Below, piece by piece: positions 11,361-22,776 of a stretch of DNA of 64,000 nucleotides. A model generated the notes under the pieces. That model saw only the letters and a list, made by a program, of their open reading frames with translations. It was not told the origin of the DNA and did not search any database. This DNA comes from Podocnemis expansa (taxonomy: Eukaryota > Chordata > Testudines > Podocnemididae): contig ML682059.1 of the NCBI GenBank assembly GCA_007922195.1, forward strand, positions 16,296,997-16,360,996, in the 5' to 3' direction. The stretch's first letter is position 1. Each line of letters starts with the position of its first letter. The translations under genes and the position numbers were made by a program.

Positions 11361-11793
11361 TACTGCACCCCACATTCACGCTCATCATGGTATGATCTGT
11401 AATGTTCACCACTAAAGTGTAACTGTGTATGCTCTGGTACAAAGTATGCCATTTAAAGTATTTTTGAAGTGCTCATGACATGCTGAACTTTACTGTTATG
11501 GTAGCATGTGTTTCCTGGAATATCATACATGTATGAAACTCTGCTATGTCATACCCCAATTGTGTGTCTCACATGGCTTGAATGGATGCAGACAACTACA
11601 AAGTTGTGTTTCCACAACCAATGGAGGTGTGTGTACAAGAACAATGGACTTGGTTAAGCAGTTTGGCTCAAGAGAGGAAGATCACACCCATCGCGAGACA
11701 TGAAGGGTCACCTGATGCCAGGGTGTGTTCCGGAAACTGATTAAAGAGCCACTCCTTGTGTAAGGGCTCTCTCTTGGTATCTGTCTTCTGTGC
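11361..11793. other. Unassigned, possibly old LTR-retroelement sequence
   Basis: No gene. The texture (TGTGTTTCCTGGAATATCATACATGT... GTGTGTTCCGGAAACTGATTAAAGAG) resembles a dispersed reptile repeat, perhaps LTR derived, but I cannot name the family or mark its ends. Confidence 0.3.
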
Positions 11794-11981
11794 CAGTGGT
11801 TTTCAAACTATTTTCCTTGGGACCCAGTTGAAAAAAATCATTTATGCCTGTTGCCCAACAACTGCACCTTTGACAAATACATTCTAGTCTTTTGGTGGTG
11901 GCAGCAGGGGGTGCTGTGACCCAGTGCCTGCAGGTCTGTGACCCAGTACTGGGTCCCAACCCTAAGTTTGAAAACCCAGTG
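11794..11981. mobile_element. hAT element with 7/8 TSD
   Basis: Left end CAGTGGTTTTCAAAC and right end GTTTGAAAACCCAGTG are inverse copies with a one-base indel. The flanks TTCTGTGC (11,786-11,793) and TTCTATGC (11,982-11,989) match at 7 of 8 positions, as expected for an aged hAT insertion. The body contains GGGACCCAGTTG...GACCCAGTACTGGGTCCCAACCC, an internal inverted motif typical of Charlie-like elements. Confidence 0.85.
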
Positions 11982-13419
11982 TTCTATGCAACACGAGGGA
12001 CTGTGAATCTACCCACAGGAAAGCGGGTGCTGGCTGCAAAACACATCACAGCAAATCTGTATGGTAAGCTAAAAATAGCCTGGAACCTTAGTTTAGAACA
12101 TGTTTTTTGTTTTGTTTTGTTTTGTTTTTTGTTTGTTTGGGTTTTTTTTTTCTATTTGATTATGTTTAGTCCTTGACTTAATAATCATTTGATTTATATT
12201 GCTCTTACTTGGAGTCACTTAAAAGCTTATGGTAGCCAAAAAACCCTTTTGTTCTATCTGAAGCAGTGCACATGGATTGAGTGTGTGCGGAGACCTCTCT
12301 TAGAATGACAGAGCCAGAACATATCAATTTTTTTGATCAATTGATGGACAATTGTAAATGAGCTAGCGGGGTGCAGTGGGCAGCTCCGAGCTCTTCAAGA
12401 TCCTAGTTCCCATGTTTGTGTTTGGGACTGGGTATTTGCTTGGGGCCTATCCCATGAATGACTGGCCGGAAGGCTTCTCCTCTGGGTGAGAGAACAATTA
12501 TCTGCAGGAGGCTGGGTATGAGCTGACCCAGGAGCTGGGGTTCACACAGCAAAGAGGGGTATTTTGAGGCCCAGGAGTGGAGAATTGGTGTGACACAACT
12601 GCACAATCAGTCCAGATAGTGAGGAGGGGTATGTCATACACCCAGTGCTGTAACTTTGGTTTCCAGTATAATTGTTTTTATTATATCTTCCAAGAGATGC
12701 ACACATGTCTTGAGGGACAGGGGTTATGTCCTCAGATAAGACTTGTTCTTAGTAGGGACATTTACAAAATCTGTGCTTTGCAAAGCCTAATAGCACTTCT
12801 GTGGAGTTAACAGGAAGAGTTTTAGAAGTGCCAAAGGCATGGGAAAATTTCTACTGTGTTTTCATTTTCACGGTGAAATCACATTAATGAGGACATTTGG
12901 CTTAGAGAGTTAAAATGAAGTCTCATTTACAATAAAACAAGCAGACAGATGACAATAGTATAATACTCGTAGTTATTTTTTTCCTCTTTTTCTTTTAGAC
13001 AACTGCTGTAATTCTTGACAAAGAATGTCACTAGCACTGTTTGTTAATAAAGAGATATATATTAATTCAAAACCACATTAGTTAAAAAATACAAAATTGG
13101 AAAGCCTGGAATCTTGTGGTTATAGTTTCACAATCAAGCATGTCCCCAGTCCTCCACCCACCTATCTATAAATGGGGGCTACCAATTATATGATATTTCT
13201 AACTATGTAAGTGGGAGGGTGGATGCAATAGCCTGAGATACTTCACTCATAGTAGAATAGGGGTTATGGTTCAGTATTGCTTCTGGATATTAAATAAGAC
13301 CTTGAAAAGGGTTTACAAGATAGCTTTATAGGATATTAACTGTAGTGATTGTGTCTCTTTTTATGGTAACATCTCTCACCATCAAATCACTTCTTAGGTT
13401 CCAATTCCATCCGCTTCAT
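11982..13419. other. Unassigned sequence with T-rich tract
   Basis: Nothing recognised apart from the TTTTG tract listed separately. The block at 12,370-12,660 is GC-richer with LTR-like texture but without boundaries. Confidence 0.4.
12101..12152. repeat. (TTTTG)n simple repeat
   Basis: Imperfect run of TTTTG and longer T blocks ending in GGGTTTTTTTTTT. Confidence 0.9.
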
Positions 13420-13820
13420 TCAGACAGAACTTTGCTGACTTGTGTCATTTAAAATGTACCAGCTCAGGTTCTACAGCTCTTTATACTGATTAACACAAAT
13501 GTAATTTCCTAGCCATTTTTCTTGGTTATAATTCCTCTTACTGATGCAGATCTTGCTCTGTTCATTTCTTGGTCCTTCACTATACTCCCAGTTATGTGAC
13601 ATACAGACTTGAGCATCAAATGCGGACTCATGCACCATACATATATTGTACATTGCCTTAATTCTGTCTTCTAATGTGTGCTCTGTTGCTCTATTGATGT
13701 ATCCTAGTTTTTCATTTACATTGCTAACTGCTGCCATCAAGCTGATGTTCTGAAGCTTTTATCTACTGCCTCTCCCAAATCCTTTTCTGATTAGTATTTT
13801 GTAGCACGTGTCTATTGAAA
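13420..13820 (-). mobile_element. Old CR1/L3-like fragment (weak)
   Basis: GCTCTATTGATGTATCCTAGTTTTTCATTTACATTGCTAACTGCTGCCATCAAGCTGATGTTC at 13,690-13,750 follows the minus-strand pattern of the CR1 segment that encodes the KKAN..LG region (CCAG.ATTCCATTTGCC..TTGGC.ACTGC). The rest of the interval is too diverged for a firm match. Confidence 0.35.
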
Positions 13821-16502
13821 GCATAATTCTCTTTCATAACTCTTATCATCTCAGAAATTATCATCTCAGAAGTTAGAGATATAATAGAACTACTGGGTAA
13901 TCTAACCCATCTCCTTGTCAATACAGGATATATTGTAGCCCTCAGGAAAGACGACGTATCAAATGTTAAACTGATAAGACATAGTACTTTTTGATTGAAA
14001 TCTTATTAATTTACAATTTTCACATTGCCTGCCATACCACCAAACATATACACTGTCCTTTTGGCATCAATTCCATTTTGCCTTCTAGTTCACTTATCTG
14101 CACAGTTTAAAGTTGAAAAGTTGCATTGCTCCTGATCAGATATTGTGATGCTGGCTCGGGTTCAGGAGTGACTGTATTTTGCCTGTTTCCTTTGTCACAC
14201 AGGAACTGGTTGAAATTTAGATGTGGTTTAATTTTGAGCCCAGGCTTAAACTTGCCCTTTGAATGACTTCAGTAAGAGTTTTGAGCATGCAAGGAAAGCT
14301 GGTTTCGATTCTTGATCTCTAAGATAATGGCTTCTAGAGCTCCTTAAAAAAGTCAATTACAATTATGACTTGGTAAGCAACCTGACTTTAGAATAAGACT
14401 CCTGTTTCTAATACCGAGCTTAGGTTTTTTTCCACTGGACAAGAAAAGGCGGAAGAGAGACTGGATTCATGTACTGTTAAGACCTTAGTTGTGGAGGTGG
14501 AAATAACCCAGAAGAGCTCACCATACTGCGCAAAAACGATAGACTGACAGCAGCTGTTCACTATTCCTGAAACTCATGTTGTTTTTGCCAGTGTGTGTGT
14601 GTGTGTATGCGCATGACCCTTGCCTTCGTATGTACAACTATTAGTGCATAGTTCCTGTCCTATTCTAAACCATAACTTCGTAACACTTGATATTCTTTCC
14701 CTCTTACTTCTCCAAGTTAAAATGTGTTTTGGACAGCAACGCAATAACAGACAACTGTCTTTCTGCAAAATATAGTGAGGTTACTCAGTACAAATGCAAT
14801 GATCCTCATTTTTTCATTTCAGATCAAAGTAGAAATCTTTTGAAGTTGAGCTATTTGATAAAATGGGACTTTATAACAAGCAGATATAGAAGTTAATAGG
14901 ACATAGAGATATTTTATTAAACTGCAAACCATTATTAATATTGCAGTTTTAACTTGAAAGAAATATGTGAAATGACACCGGAAATTAATTAGATTATTTC
15001 ATCATTCTTTTACATTATAAACTTTGATACACTTGCATAGATATATAGGTACATTGATAAAAAGACACAAAGACAAACAGAATTTTAATGAGTGGGGAGC
15101 TTTTATCTACTATCACTTTGTGACTTAATTTTTTCTGTTTATACTGCCTATTGATTCCAGTTGAAACCTGCTGTTTTAATGTTGTTATTGATATTCTCTC
15201 TGGGTTTTCTTCTAATTCTGGCATTGATATTACCTTGATCGGATTTAGTTTATTTGAATTGCCTGTAGGTTTCAGTCTCTGGAGTTTTTCACTGCTTATA
15301 GACATGCAAAGATAAAACCTCTCTTTTTATCTAAAAATCCTTGAGAGACTCTGAAAGATACAGTCGTTTTCTGAGAACATTAAAAACCAAGAGACAACAA
15401 TCAAAAGGAATATACTTCTCATCCAGTCTATTCAAGACATCATTTTTATACACCCTGCATATTCTCTTACATACACAGACTTCTAATCTAGTCAGTTCCA
15501 TTTTACATTTAGTTACTGTGTCTGGAGAAATTGTTTTGTCATAAAGTCACAAGTGGTTCCAAGCTCCATGTCACAGGCTTTACCTTTAACAGAGTATGTT
15601 TACTGACTTATTTGGAAACTGAAATTGCAGCACTTATAACCTTGTCTAATACCATCTAGTTAGTCACTCGTATTGAGGATGCTGATGAAAGTTGGTATTT
15701 TTATGCTTTCTTAAAATGATTAGTTAATTAACTCTCATTTTTTGGGAGTGATGTTGCTCTGTAAATATTAGGGAGGAGAACAAAGGACAACTTACATATC
15801 AGTTTGTGTCTGGTTTAAAGCTTAGTCGTGTGGTTCCAACAGTCAATGGTTGCTTTCACAGTATTTCTAAGCCCCTGAGACAGAGAGAAAAACAATTAAT
15901 TTTCAAAATACAGCTCTCTGACAATGTTACCTTTAAGTGAAAGGATTTTATGTTTGGTAAAAGTAACACTTTCTGACTTTTTGTCTCTGATGTGTTAGTT
16001 TTGTTTCCTCAGTTTATCAGCTTTTCTTTTCTGATCGTTTGGCTTCATTTCAGCATATGTTCCCTTATTTTTGTTGTTTCTTGCTCTAGGTCTAGTGTTC
16101 ATTGTCTTTTCTTTACTCAGACTTCTTTGACATTTCATGTTATTGAATTGTGTCAGCAATAATTAACATTTTCAAAGCTGTAACTAAACCCAGGTATACA
16201 TTATTGCCTTATATATGAGCTTATGCTTTATTTAAACACCATGACTTTTTCCCACATTACACGTGTCATCAATCAGTTATTTTTGCTATTTGCCAGTTTA
16301 TGGAATAGTTTATAGTCTAGCATTCTCCCTGTGTAATATAACCAGGTGTACATTCAGAGAGTGAGAGTGAGAGAGAGGCTGTTTTTACAGGGTTTAACAC
16401 TGAATTATTATGATGTCAATATAGGTTTAATTTTTATGTCCAAAGGAATGGCATACAGGAGTAGCTGCACATATGCTATGATAGTAGCTGGCTACTGAAA
16501 GG
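13821..16502. other. Unassigned AT-rich sequence
   Basis: About 2.7 kb with no gene or repeat I can name. It contains a (GT)8 microsatellite at 14,591-14,606 and a short GAGAGTGAGAG purine run near 16,357-16,378. Open frames of 64-96 codons are AT-rich and unrelated to known families. Confidence 0.45.
14591..14606. repeat. (GT)8 microsatellite
   Basis: Eight uninterrupted GT units followed by ATGCGCATG. Confidence 0.95.
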
Positions 16503-16650
16503 CAGGAGTGCTGCTGGCCCTGGAAAAGACCTGGGGCTCAGTGCACCAGGACACAGGGCTCGTGCACCACTGCTACAGCTGCCGCCGCTGGCAGCCAGGC
16601 AGTCGATGCAGAGCTTGGGCCCCATAAGCCTGGCACCAGCAATGCCCCTA
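16503..16650. mobile_element. hAT element, CAGGGGCGTTGCTG family, copy 2 (inverted)
   Basis: Left end CAGGAGTGCTGCTGG, right end CCAGCAATGCCCCTA: the right end is the inverse of the CAGGGGCGTTGCTGG start of copies at 7,401 and 44,439, so this copy lies in the opposite orientation. Flanks CTGAAAGG (16,495-16,502) and GTGAAATG (16,651-16,658) agree at 6 of 8 bases, an eroded TSD. Confidence 0.7.
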
Positions 16651-17300
16651 GTGAAATGGGAGTATGGGGAATGATGCCTGAAAGTATTATACAAGCAGGG
16701 AAGAGAATGGTGGGGTGGAGTTGGAGTTGATGTAGGGGACAGAGAATTGAGGAGATTTGTGTGCACTCTGACAATGAAAAGTTGTGTTTGCAGATAAGAC
16801 TAACTCAAGGTGCTGGGGGATAGGGGATGCTCACTCTTGTGGGCTTCCTCACTACAGTGGCGTCCAGCATGGGTGTGGGATGGCCTGGTCTGTCCAGTGG
16901 TGGGGTTGTGGTCCAGAGCCTCAGCCTGTCTGGCACTGGGGGGGCCGCTATCCAGGGCAGTCTGTGGTCCATGGCTCATCCAGACCCCAGGGGGTCATTT
17001 GGCCAGAAGCCATGGGCCGTGCACTTCTGCCCCACCCCCTAGATTGGTTCGTCTGGAGCAGATCATCTAGCCCAGGGGTATGGTGGGCAGCAACAGTCTA
17101 CTGCTCAGGCTGATTGGGGTTGGATCTGTATGGGGTGATGGGGCCCCACCTTTAGATCAGAGATTGGGGCCCTGCTTGCAGGACAGGCAGTGGTTAGGGC
17201 AGGGAAGTGGTGCTTGCATTCTGGTAGTGTAAGCATTATGTTCATTCTCCTTCACTATACTTCCTGCTTGAGGCTGTCAGTAGCTTCCCTTGAAGGGTCA
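16651..17300. other. Unassigned GC-richer stretch
   Basis: Elevated GC from 16,800 to 17,170 with chance open frames in several phases (up to 109 codons). No domain or repeat unit recognised. May be the interior of another non-autonomous element, but no inverted ends were found. Confidence 0.35.
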
Positions 17301-17884
17301 GCCCTGGTCTACACTGGCGATGAAGTTCAGCATAATGCTGCTTATAATGCTGATTATTTTGACCTTCTGTCGCCTGTCTCCACTATCATAGCAGTAAATT
17401 AAAAAAAAAAAAAAGAGCTGTAATTCAGCTTGCTAACACCACCCCTGCAAATGGCATAGCACTGAGGTCGAAATCTAAAATTTGAATTTAAATCCCTGTA
17501 GCCAGAAAGTAGCACTAATCTTGCTTTTCCGGTTTCTCCAGTCTCCTTCCCTGCCTATAGTCCTGGCTAATTTTCATTTAATTCTTCTCTCTGCATGCAG
17601 CACTGTGCCTCTCTGCCTGCCTGCAGCAGAGAAACAGCAAGAACAGCTTTTCTTGATATTTCTTTTTCTTTAGAGGAGAGGGGAGGGGGTGTGAACAGAG
17701 GACGACTGCCATCCCACAAGCTCCTGCACTTATTACCCACAGTGCAATGCCTTTCAGGAAGTAACATGAGCAGTGCGAATGCAAGACCCTGAACAATGAG
17801 TTTGCTGTGATCACTTGCCATCACCTTCTGTGATTTGACAGCATGCACTTGAATTAGAATCCCATCTCCAGTATAGACAAGGCC
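17301..17884. mobile_element. TIR-flanked DNA element, 584 bp
   Basis: GCCCTGGTCTACACTGG at 17,301 is mirrored by CCAGTATAGACAAGGC ending at 17,884 (17- and 16-bp ends with about three mismatches). GCCTTGTCTACACTGG-type ends are widespread in turtle DNA. The interior has an A-run (17,401-17,414) and no coding capacity that I recognise. No clear TSD, so superfamily is open. Confidence 0.55.
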
Positions 17885-19257
17885 TAGGTGGTGCATTCTT
17901 CACAAGCAGTCCAGGCAGAGGGGTGAGCTTGTTGCAGAGGACCCTGTCAAGTTCCTCATTAAAAGAGTTCCTGGCAGTGCTGCTGTGGCCCTTGGCACAC
18001 TTCTTGCTCTGGTGCAGATTTTTGCCTGTATTTCTGCTCTGGTGTTCATGGTAAGAGTGGCTCGGTTTCATAATATGTTCAGACAGGATCTTGTGTATCT
18101 TGGAATCCTGCAAACTTTTCCCATCTGGTTCTGTATGTGCCCTTCACACCACAGAGTGAATGAAGGCCATGAGTTGTTGACAGCTCAAGGCAGATGTACG
18201 AGGCACAGTTGGATTTTGTTGGAAAGGTAGCACTTGCATACTGCAAAAGTAATTTGTGTAAGTTACCTGTGTGCTTTTGAGAACTATTTGAGTAAGGGAG
18301 TGATTTCTGGCTGAGAAGACCTAAATCAGTAGAATGTAAACAAGTGACAGGGTAGGTCTATTCTGGAGTGGTCAGAGCAACATAAGGCAGTAATTGGAGG
18401 ACAATTTACACCAGTTTAATTACCACAACAGTGGGATGTGCTCACGCTGGCACTATGCTGAAGTAACTTCTGGTGATACTGACTTAATGCAGGTGGGAAC
18501 AGAGGTAATAGTCACTGATGCAAGAAAATTAGTGTGTGATCACACAGCTATTGCCACCATTATAAGGAAAATTTGACCGTGGATCTTTTATTTGTAGACA
18601 GGACCTAAAGCTTATACCCACTGAGAAGCAGTAACAGTGGGAGGAGGTATATGTGCTGTGATACAGAAGGGTTACACCCAAAGAAGAGTGATTTGGAGGA
18701 AGAGTTGGAATCTGCATATCAGTACTAAATGGTTATATTTGCAGGCAAATGAATAGATGTAAGAGGCTTTTGAGTATATTTTGGCATTGAAAGCCTTACC
18801 CCCTTACTTGGAATTATAGGAAAGAAAATGAGGTGATACCTATAGTATGGTACTGAAAGTGTTAGACAGTATTTCCAGGGAGTAAATATAGAAGAGGTTA
18901 GTGGGTATGCTTATGAAGAATGGGATGTGGGAAGGTTTTTGCAGCAAGCCAAGGGGGCTGAGAGTGAGGATGTGTCACATGGAATGGTGTGAGATTTGGA
19001 TCCAGTGTGATTTCTGCAGTGAATTATGAGCTGGGACTGGAGGTCTTGAACTCGGTAGTTGTACAAGTAAAGCATCTGTTGTGATATACAGTGCCTGATT
19101 CTCCTTTCCTTACACCAGATTGACTAAACTGACTTTAATGGAGCTACATTGTTTTACCATTATGGGATCAAGTAGAGAATCAAGCTTGCTTTGAAAATTC
19201 TGTCACCCATTCATGTGCATATCCCATAACTAGTTGACTCCTTTTAATTTAAGCAGG
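17885..19257. other. Unassigned sequence
   Basis: No gene or repeat that I can name. A 100-codon minus-strand frame (17,811-18,113) overlaps the end of the preceding element and has only a vague resemblance to the basic, Ser-rich linker of Myb/MADF-like proteins; I do not count it as a gene. Confidence 0.4.
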
Positions 19258-19465
19258 TTTCAGCGTGGTAGCCATGTTGGTGTAGTTTAGCAAAACAAAA
19301 AAGGAGTCTGATGGCACTTTTAAAGACTAACAAATTTCTTTATCGTATGAGTTTTTGTGTGAGGGAATCTTATGTTTGGTGAAGTGGGACTTCCTCTCAT
19401 GAAAGCTTATGCGATGAATACATTTGTTAGCCTTTAAAAGTGCCACCAGATTCCTTGTTTGCTTT
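19258..19465. repeat. Foldback dispersed repeat, full-length form
   Basis: GGAGTCTGATGGCACTTTTAAAGACTAACAAAT on the left is mirrored by ATTTGTTAGCCTTTAAAAGTGCCACCAGATTCC on the right (arms given by position: ~19,302-19,334 and ~19,427-19,459), around a GAAGTGGGACTTCCTCTCATGAAAGCTTATGC centre. A GTTTCAGCGTGGTAGCCATG lead precedes it. Partial copies are at 29,448-29,520, 46,263-46,335, 47,655-47,790, 49,797-49,949 and within 52,270-52,305. This is a very common reptile dispersed repeat; I do not know its accepted class. At 49.8 kb it is flanked by a ~13-base duplication, which favours retrotransposition. Confidence 0.75.
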
Positions 19466-20060
19466 TCATTTAAACTGTTGTTTGTTACTGGAAAGTAGTT
19501 AAACAGTTAGTTGTATATTGGCAGACATTTAAGCAGCTCATCTCAGACTCCAAGGAATTTAAATAGTCCACTGAAGGCCAGCTGGCTGTATATATTTGTA
19601 GATTCACTGGCACTGAAATATTTAATTGCTAGACTGACTGGCCACAATCCAGTTTCCAAAAAAAAAAAAAAGAGTAATTTTTTAACGTTTCACAACAATT
19701 TCCTTTCACTGTAATCTATACATTGGTTCTTAAAGAGACTTGAAAATCTAAGCTGTTTCAAGGACAAGCCATTTTTGAATTCTAGCACTTTTTTAGAAAA
19801 ACCAAGAAATGTGTTAGATTTTGAATTTATTCTAGCTCATTTATGTGTTCCTTGATTCTTTTAAAACTTTCTCCCAAATTTCTCCTTGTTTGAGAGGACT
19901 ATGATGTTACAATTTTAAGATTAAAAGGAATTAAAGGTAGTGCAATTAGTGTATGAAGGGTACCCAACATTTTCCATTATTAATAGACTTGGGTAGAATT
20001 CAGTTTTTTAAAATAATTTGTATATGACTTCAATATTTCCTTTAAGCACTTTTATTATTA
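19466..20060. other. Unassigned AT-rich sequence
   Basis: Contains a short A-run near 19,658-19,670. Nothing else recognised. Confidence 0.45.
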
Positions 20061-20136
20061 TAGAATCATAGGGTTAGAAGGGACCTCATGAAGTCATTGA
20101 GCCCAACACCCTGCCAAAAAAGCAGGACCACTCTCG

Positions 20137-20394
20137 CTAAATTATCCGAACCAGGGTTTTGTCTAACTGAGCCTTAAATATCACCAAAGATGGGGATTCC
20201 ACCACTTCCCTAGGTAGCCCATTCCAATGCTTCACCACTCGCCTAGTAAGAAAGGTTTTCCTGATATCCAACCTTGACCTCCCCAGCTGCAACTTGGAAC
20301 CATTGCTCCTTGTTCTGTCCTCTATTACTACTGAGAATAGCAGAGCTCCGTCCTTGTTGGAGCATCCCTTCAAGTAGTTGAAGGTTGCTATCAA
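20137..20394 (-). pseudogene. CR1 ORF2 C-terminus
   Basis: Frame of 85 codons: [33 protein letters not shown] and [14 protein letters not shown] are the conserved C-terminal blocks of CR1 ORF2, downstream of the RT. It ends at the natural position (VRII-stop). Upstream reading is interrupted, so it is only a fragment. Confidence 0.85.
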
Positions 20395-20576
20395 ATCCCC
20401 CCTCGGTCTTCTCTTCTGAAGGCTAAATAAGCCTAGTTCCTTCAGTCTTTCTTAATAGGTCTTGTGCTCCAGCCACTTCATCATTTTTGTTGCCCTCCAC
20501 TGGGCTCTTTGTCATTTGACCACATCCTTTTTGTAGTGGGGAGCCCAAAACTGGACACATTATTCCAAATGTGGCC

Positions 20577-20861
20577 TCAGCAGCACAGAACAGAGGTATA
20601 TGATAAGGTCCCTTGATGTGCTGGTAACATGTCTACTGATGCATCCAGTATGCCATTGGCCTTTTTGACAGCAAGAGCACACTGTTGACTCACATCCAGC
20701 TTCCCATCCACCATGACCCCCAGGTCCTTTTCTGCAGTGCTGCTACTTAGCTGATCGCTCCACAGCCTGTAACAGCGCATGGAGTTTTTCTGTTCCACGT
20801 GCAGGACTTTGCACTTGTCCTTGTTGAACCTCTTGAGATTTCTACTGGGCCACTGCTCCAA
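20577..20861 (-). pseudogene. CR1 ORF2 segment after RT
   Basis: Frame of 94 codons with FNKDKCKVLH (residues 12-21), EKDLGVMVDGKLDVSQQCALAVKKANGIL in the middle (given by key motifs), then a frameshift. In intact CR1 this region lies between the FADD catalytic block and the C-terminus. Confidence 0.85.
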
Positions 20862-20868
20862 TTTGTCT

Positions 20869-22632
20869 ATTTACATTTTATGTTTACATTTGTCTGTTTA
20901 CATTTTCACAAATGTAGAGAATTATGCCTTGAAGCTATTTTTATTTATTTAAATTTTCACCGTTGTGGAAAAGTCAGACAATATATCAAAAAATAATTAT
21001 TTAATGCCACTAGATATTGAGATTCAAAAAGTTAAAGCTATATAACCCTTAAAAGACAAATGGTCAACATTACATGTCAAGAATACACAAAGTAAAAACC
21101 CTTAAATCAAACACAAACAAGTTCTCTAGCGTCACTTTTTCACTTTACCTACATTTAAATTCTGATTATTATTGATAGAAATATTTTTTGTTGTTTTTGG
21201 GGTGTATGGTGAAGCTGATGTTTACCGACATTTCTCTTTCGAAATGTAATCCTTCCAAGCCTAAGTATAAGGCTTTTTATATGGTTTCCATTGCTTATAA
21301 CTTCACCAAACATTAACTGTTTGGGTTAACATTTTTCCATACCAGGTCTGCCTTTGGCAGAATTTTTCTGGAAAGTAAATGTGGTTCAGCTATTTTCTTA
21401 TGAGAGTGCTAGCATTGGTGGTGCAACAGCAATGACAAGAGGCCGTGTTTCCCTCAGTCTCTTCTTCATCCCTCCCCCTGCCAGGGATGAAGCTGTCAGA
21501 CCAGAAGCCTCATACTTGGCTGATTCAGTCCACCATTGAGAGCAGGTTACAGGAGTAGCCACTAGAGAGGAGGATACCAATATCAAAGGGAAGGATTGGG
21601 TTAAGAAGGTGAAGGGTAACTGTTCCTCCCCACTAGGTTATGTTTGGTGGAGAGACGGGTGCAAACAAAAACCAGAGGAGTTAATGAAATAAAGCATGGA
21701 GGATGTGGAGCAAAATAGACAGTGCTGGGAGGATACCAGCTCCTTTGGCTGCACCGGGTGAGGGGTGGCTGCAACTGTAAAAGGTGTAGAGAATAGAGAA
21801 GGAAATAAAATGGGTAGAACTACAAATACTGGGAAAGTGCAGGTGCATGGGGCAAGCAAAGTTGGGTGGTGCATGGGAGATGGGGAACAAAAAGCTAGAG
21901 GGGTGTCCAGGCAGGACAACATACTACAAGGGAGGGAGGGACCACATGAAAACCATAATAGGGGCTGGTGGGCAAGCGAGAGGGAAGAGTAAAAGGCCCC
22001 ACCAGGAGGTGAAGGGAAAGGCAGGGAGAATCCAAGAATGCATGTGCACCCATATCTGCTTGCAAAATTAGACTCTGTGCCACATAAATAGTCCCAGAGT
22101 GTGTGGGTGGGGGAGGCAGATGATAAAGCAGGGCATCAGATAGTTGTCAGAACCAAGGAGGAGGGCGGAGTGGATGGAGTGCAGGGAGGCCTCCATGGCA
22201 CAAATGGGCAGTTCAGTTGCCATAGCAGAAAATCCAGCAGCAGTTATGTCTCTGCCCACAGAGTCACAAGGTGTAGGAATGAGTCAGATGATCACAGGAA
22301 GAGAGAGGCGGGTGTCATAGTTGAAGAAGTTAAATGCCCTTGTGGAGGAAGTGAGTCTATTCCAGGTGTGAGAGTTCCTATGTAATGCTGGGCAAGTAAG
22401 TTAAAGCAAAATGTTCCCATGTGACCACTAACCATGTGCACTCCGTTTTCTGGGTGCCTGACTTATGATATTGGAACCAGACTCACCGAACTCCCAAGTA
22501 TTCATAACTGCAGCTGAAATAGATGCAGCATTGCATGGAACATAAGGATGAGGTGCCTGAGACTGGGCACGCAAGATTAGTGGACACATGGCAATTTTGG
22601 CTTTAAGCATTGTGCTTCAGCTACACATTATA
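20869..22632. other. Unassigned sequence
   Basis: AT-rich to about 21,350, then purine-rich (AGGGAGGGACC, GGAGAGACGGG) to 22,400. Open frames of 60-94 codons on both strands look like products of the purine bias. No family recognised. Confidence 0.45.
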
Positions 22633-22776
22633 TAGGCCTTGACAAATCAATGGTTCTGGTTGCCATGGTGACCAGTTTTAGTAACTCCACTGCAGAAGTG
22701 TAATGGAGGAACACTCTCTGGTGACCAAAAGTAAAATTGCTCATGCCTAGCTGTGAGCCAATTTTGTCTATCCCTG
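22633..22776. mobile_element. hAT element, GACAAAATTGG family, copy 1
   Basis: TAGGCCTTGACAAATCAATGG on the left and GCCAATTTTGTCTATCCCTG on the right correspond to the inverted form of the element at 35,445-35,598, with the shared middle GGTTGCCATGGTGACCAGTTTTAGTA. Flanks ACATTATA and GAATAATA agree at only 5 of 8 positions, so the TSD is eroded. Confidence 0.7.

Larger units (their letters stand above)
20061..20868 (-). mobile_element. CR1 LINE 3' end, 5'-truncated
   Basis: On the minus strand this copy ends cleanly in the CR1 terminus (TCTATAA / ..CCTATGATTCTATA at 20,061-20,080). Reading back it has the 3' region with the GGTCCCTTC block, then the ORF2 C-terminus and the EKDLGVMVD region. 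It is truncated at about 20,868 inside the FNKDKCKVLH region. It matches the copies at 1-300 and 41,600-42,405 closely enough to be the same subfamily. Confidence 0.92.

Noticed and set aside
17811..18113. Minus-strand frame resembling a Myb/MADF-like transposon-associated protein
   Set aside because: Similarity is limited to low-complexity basic and Ser residues, and it straddles the right end of a TIR element.
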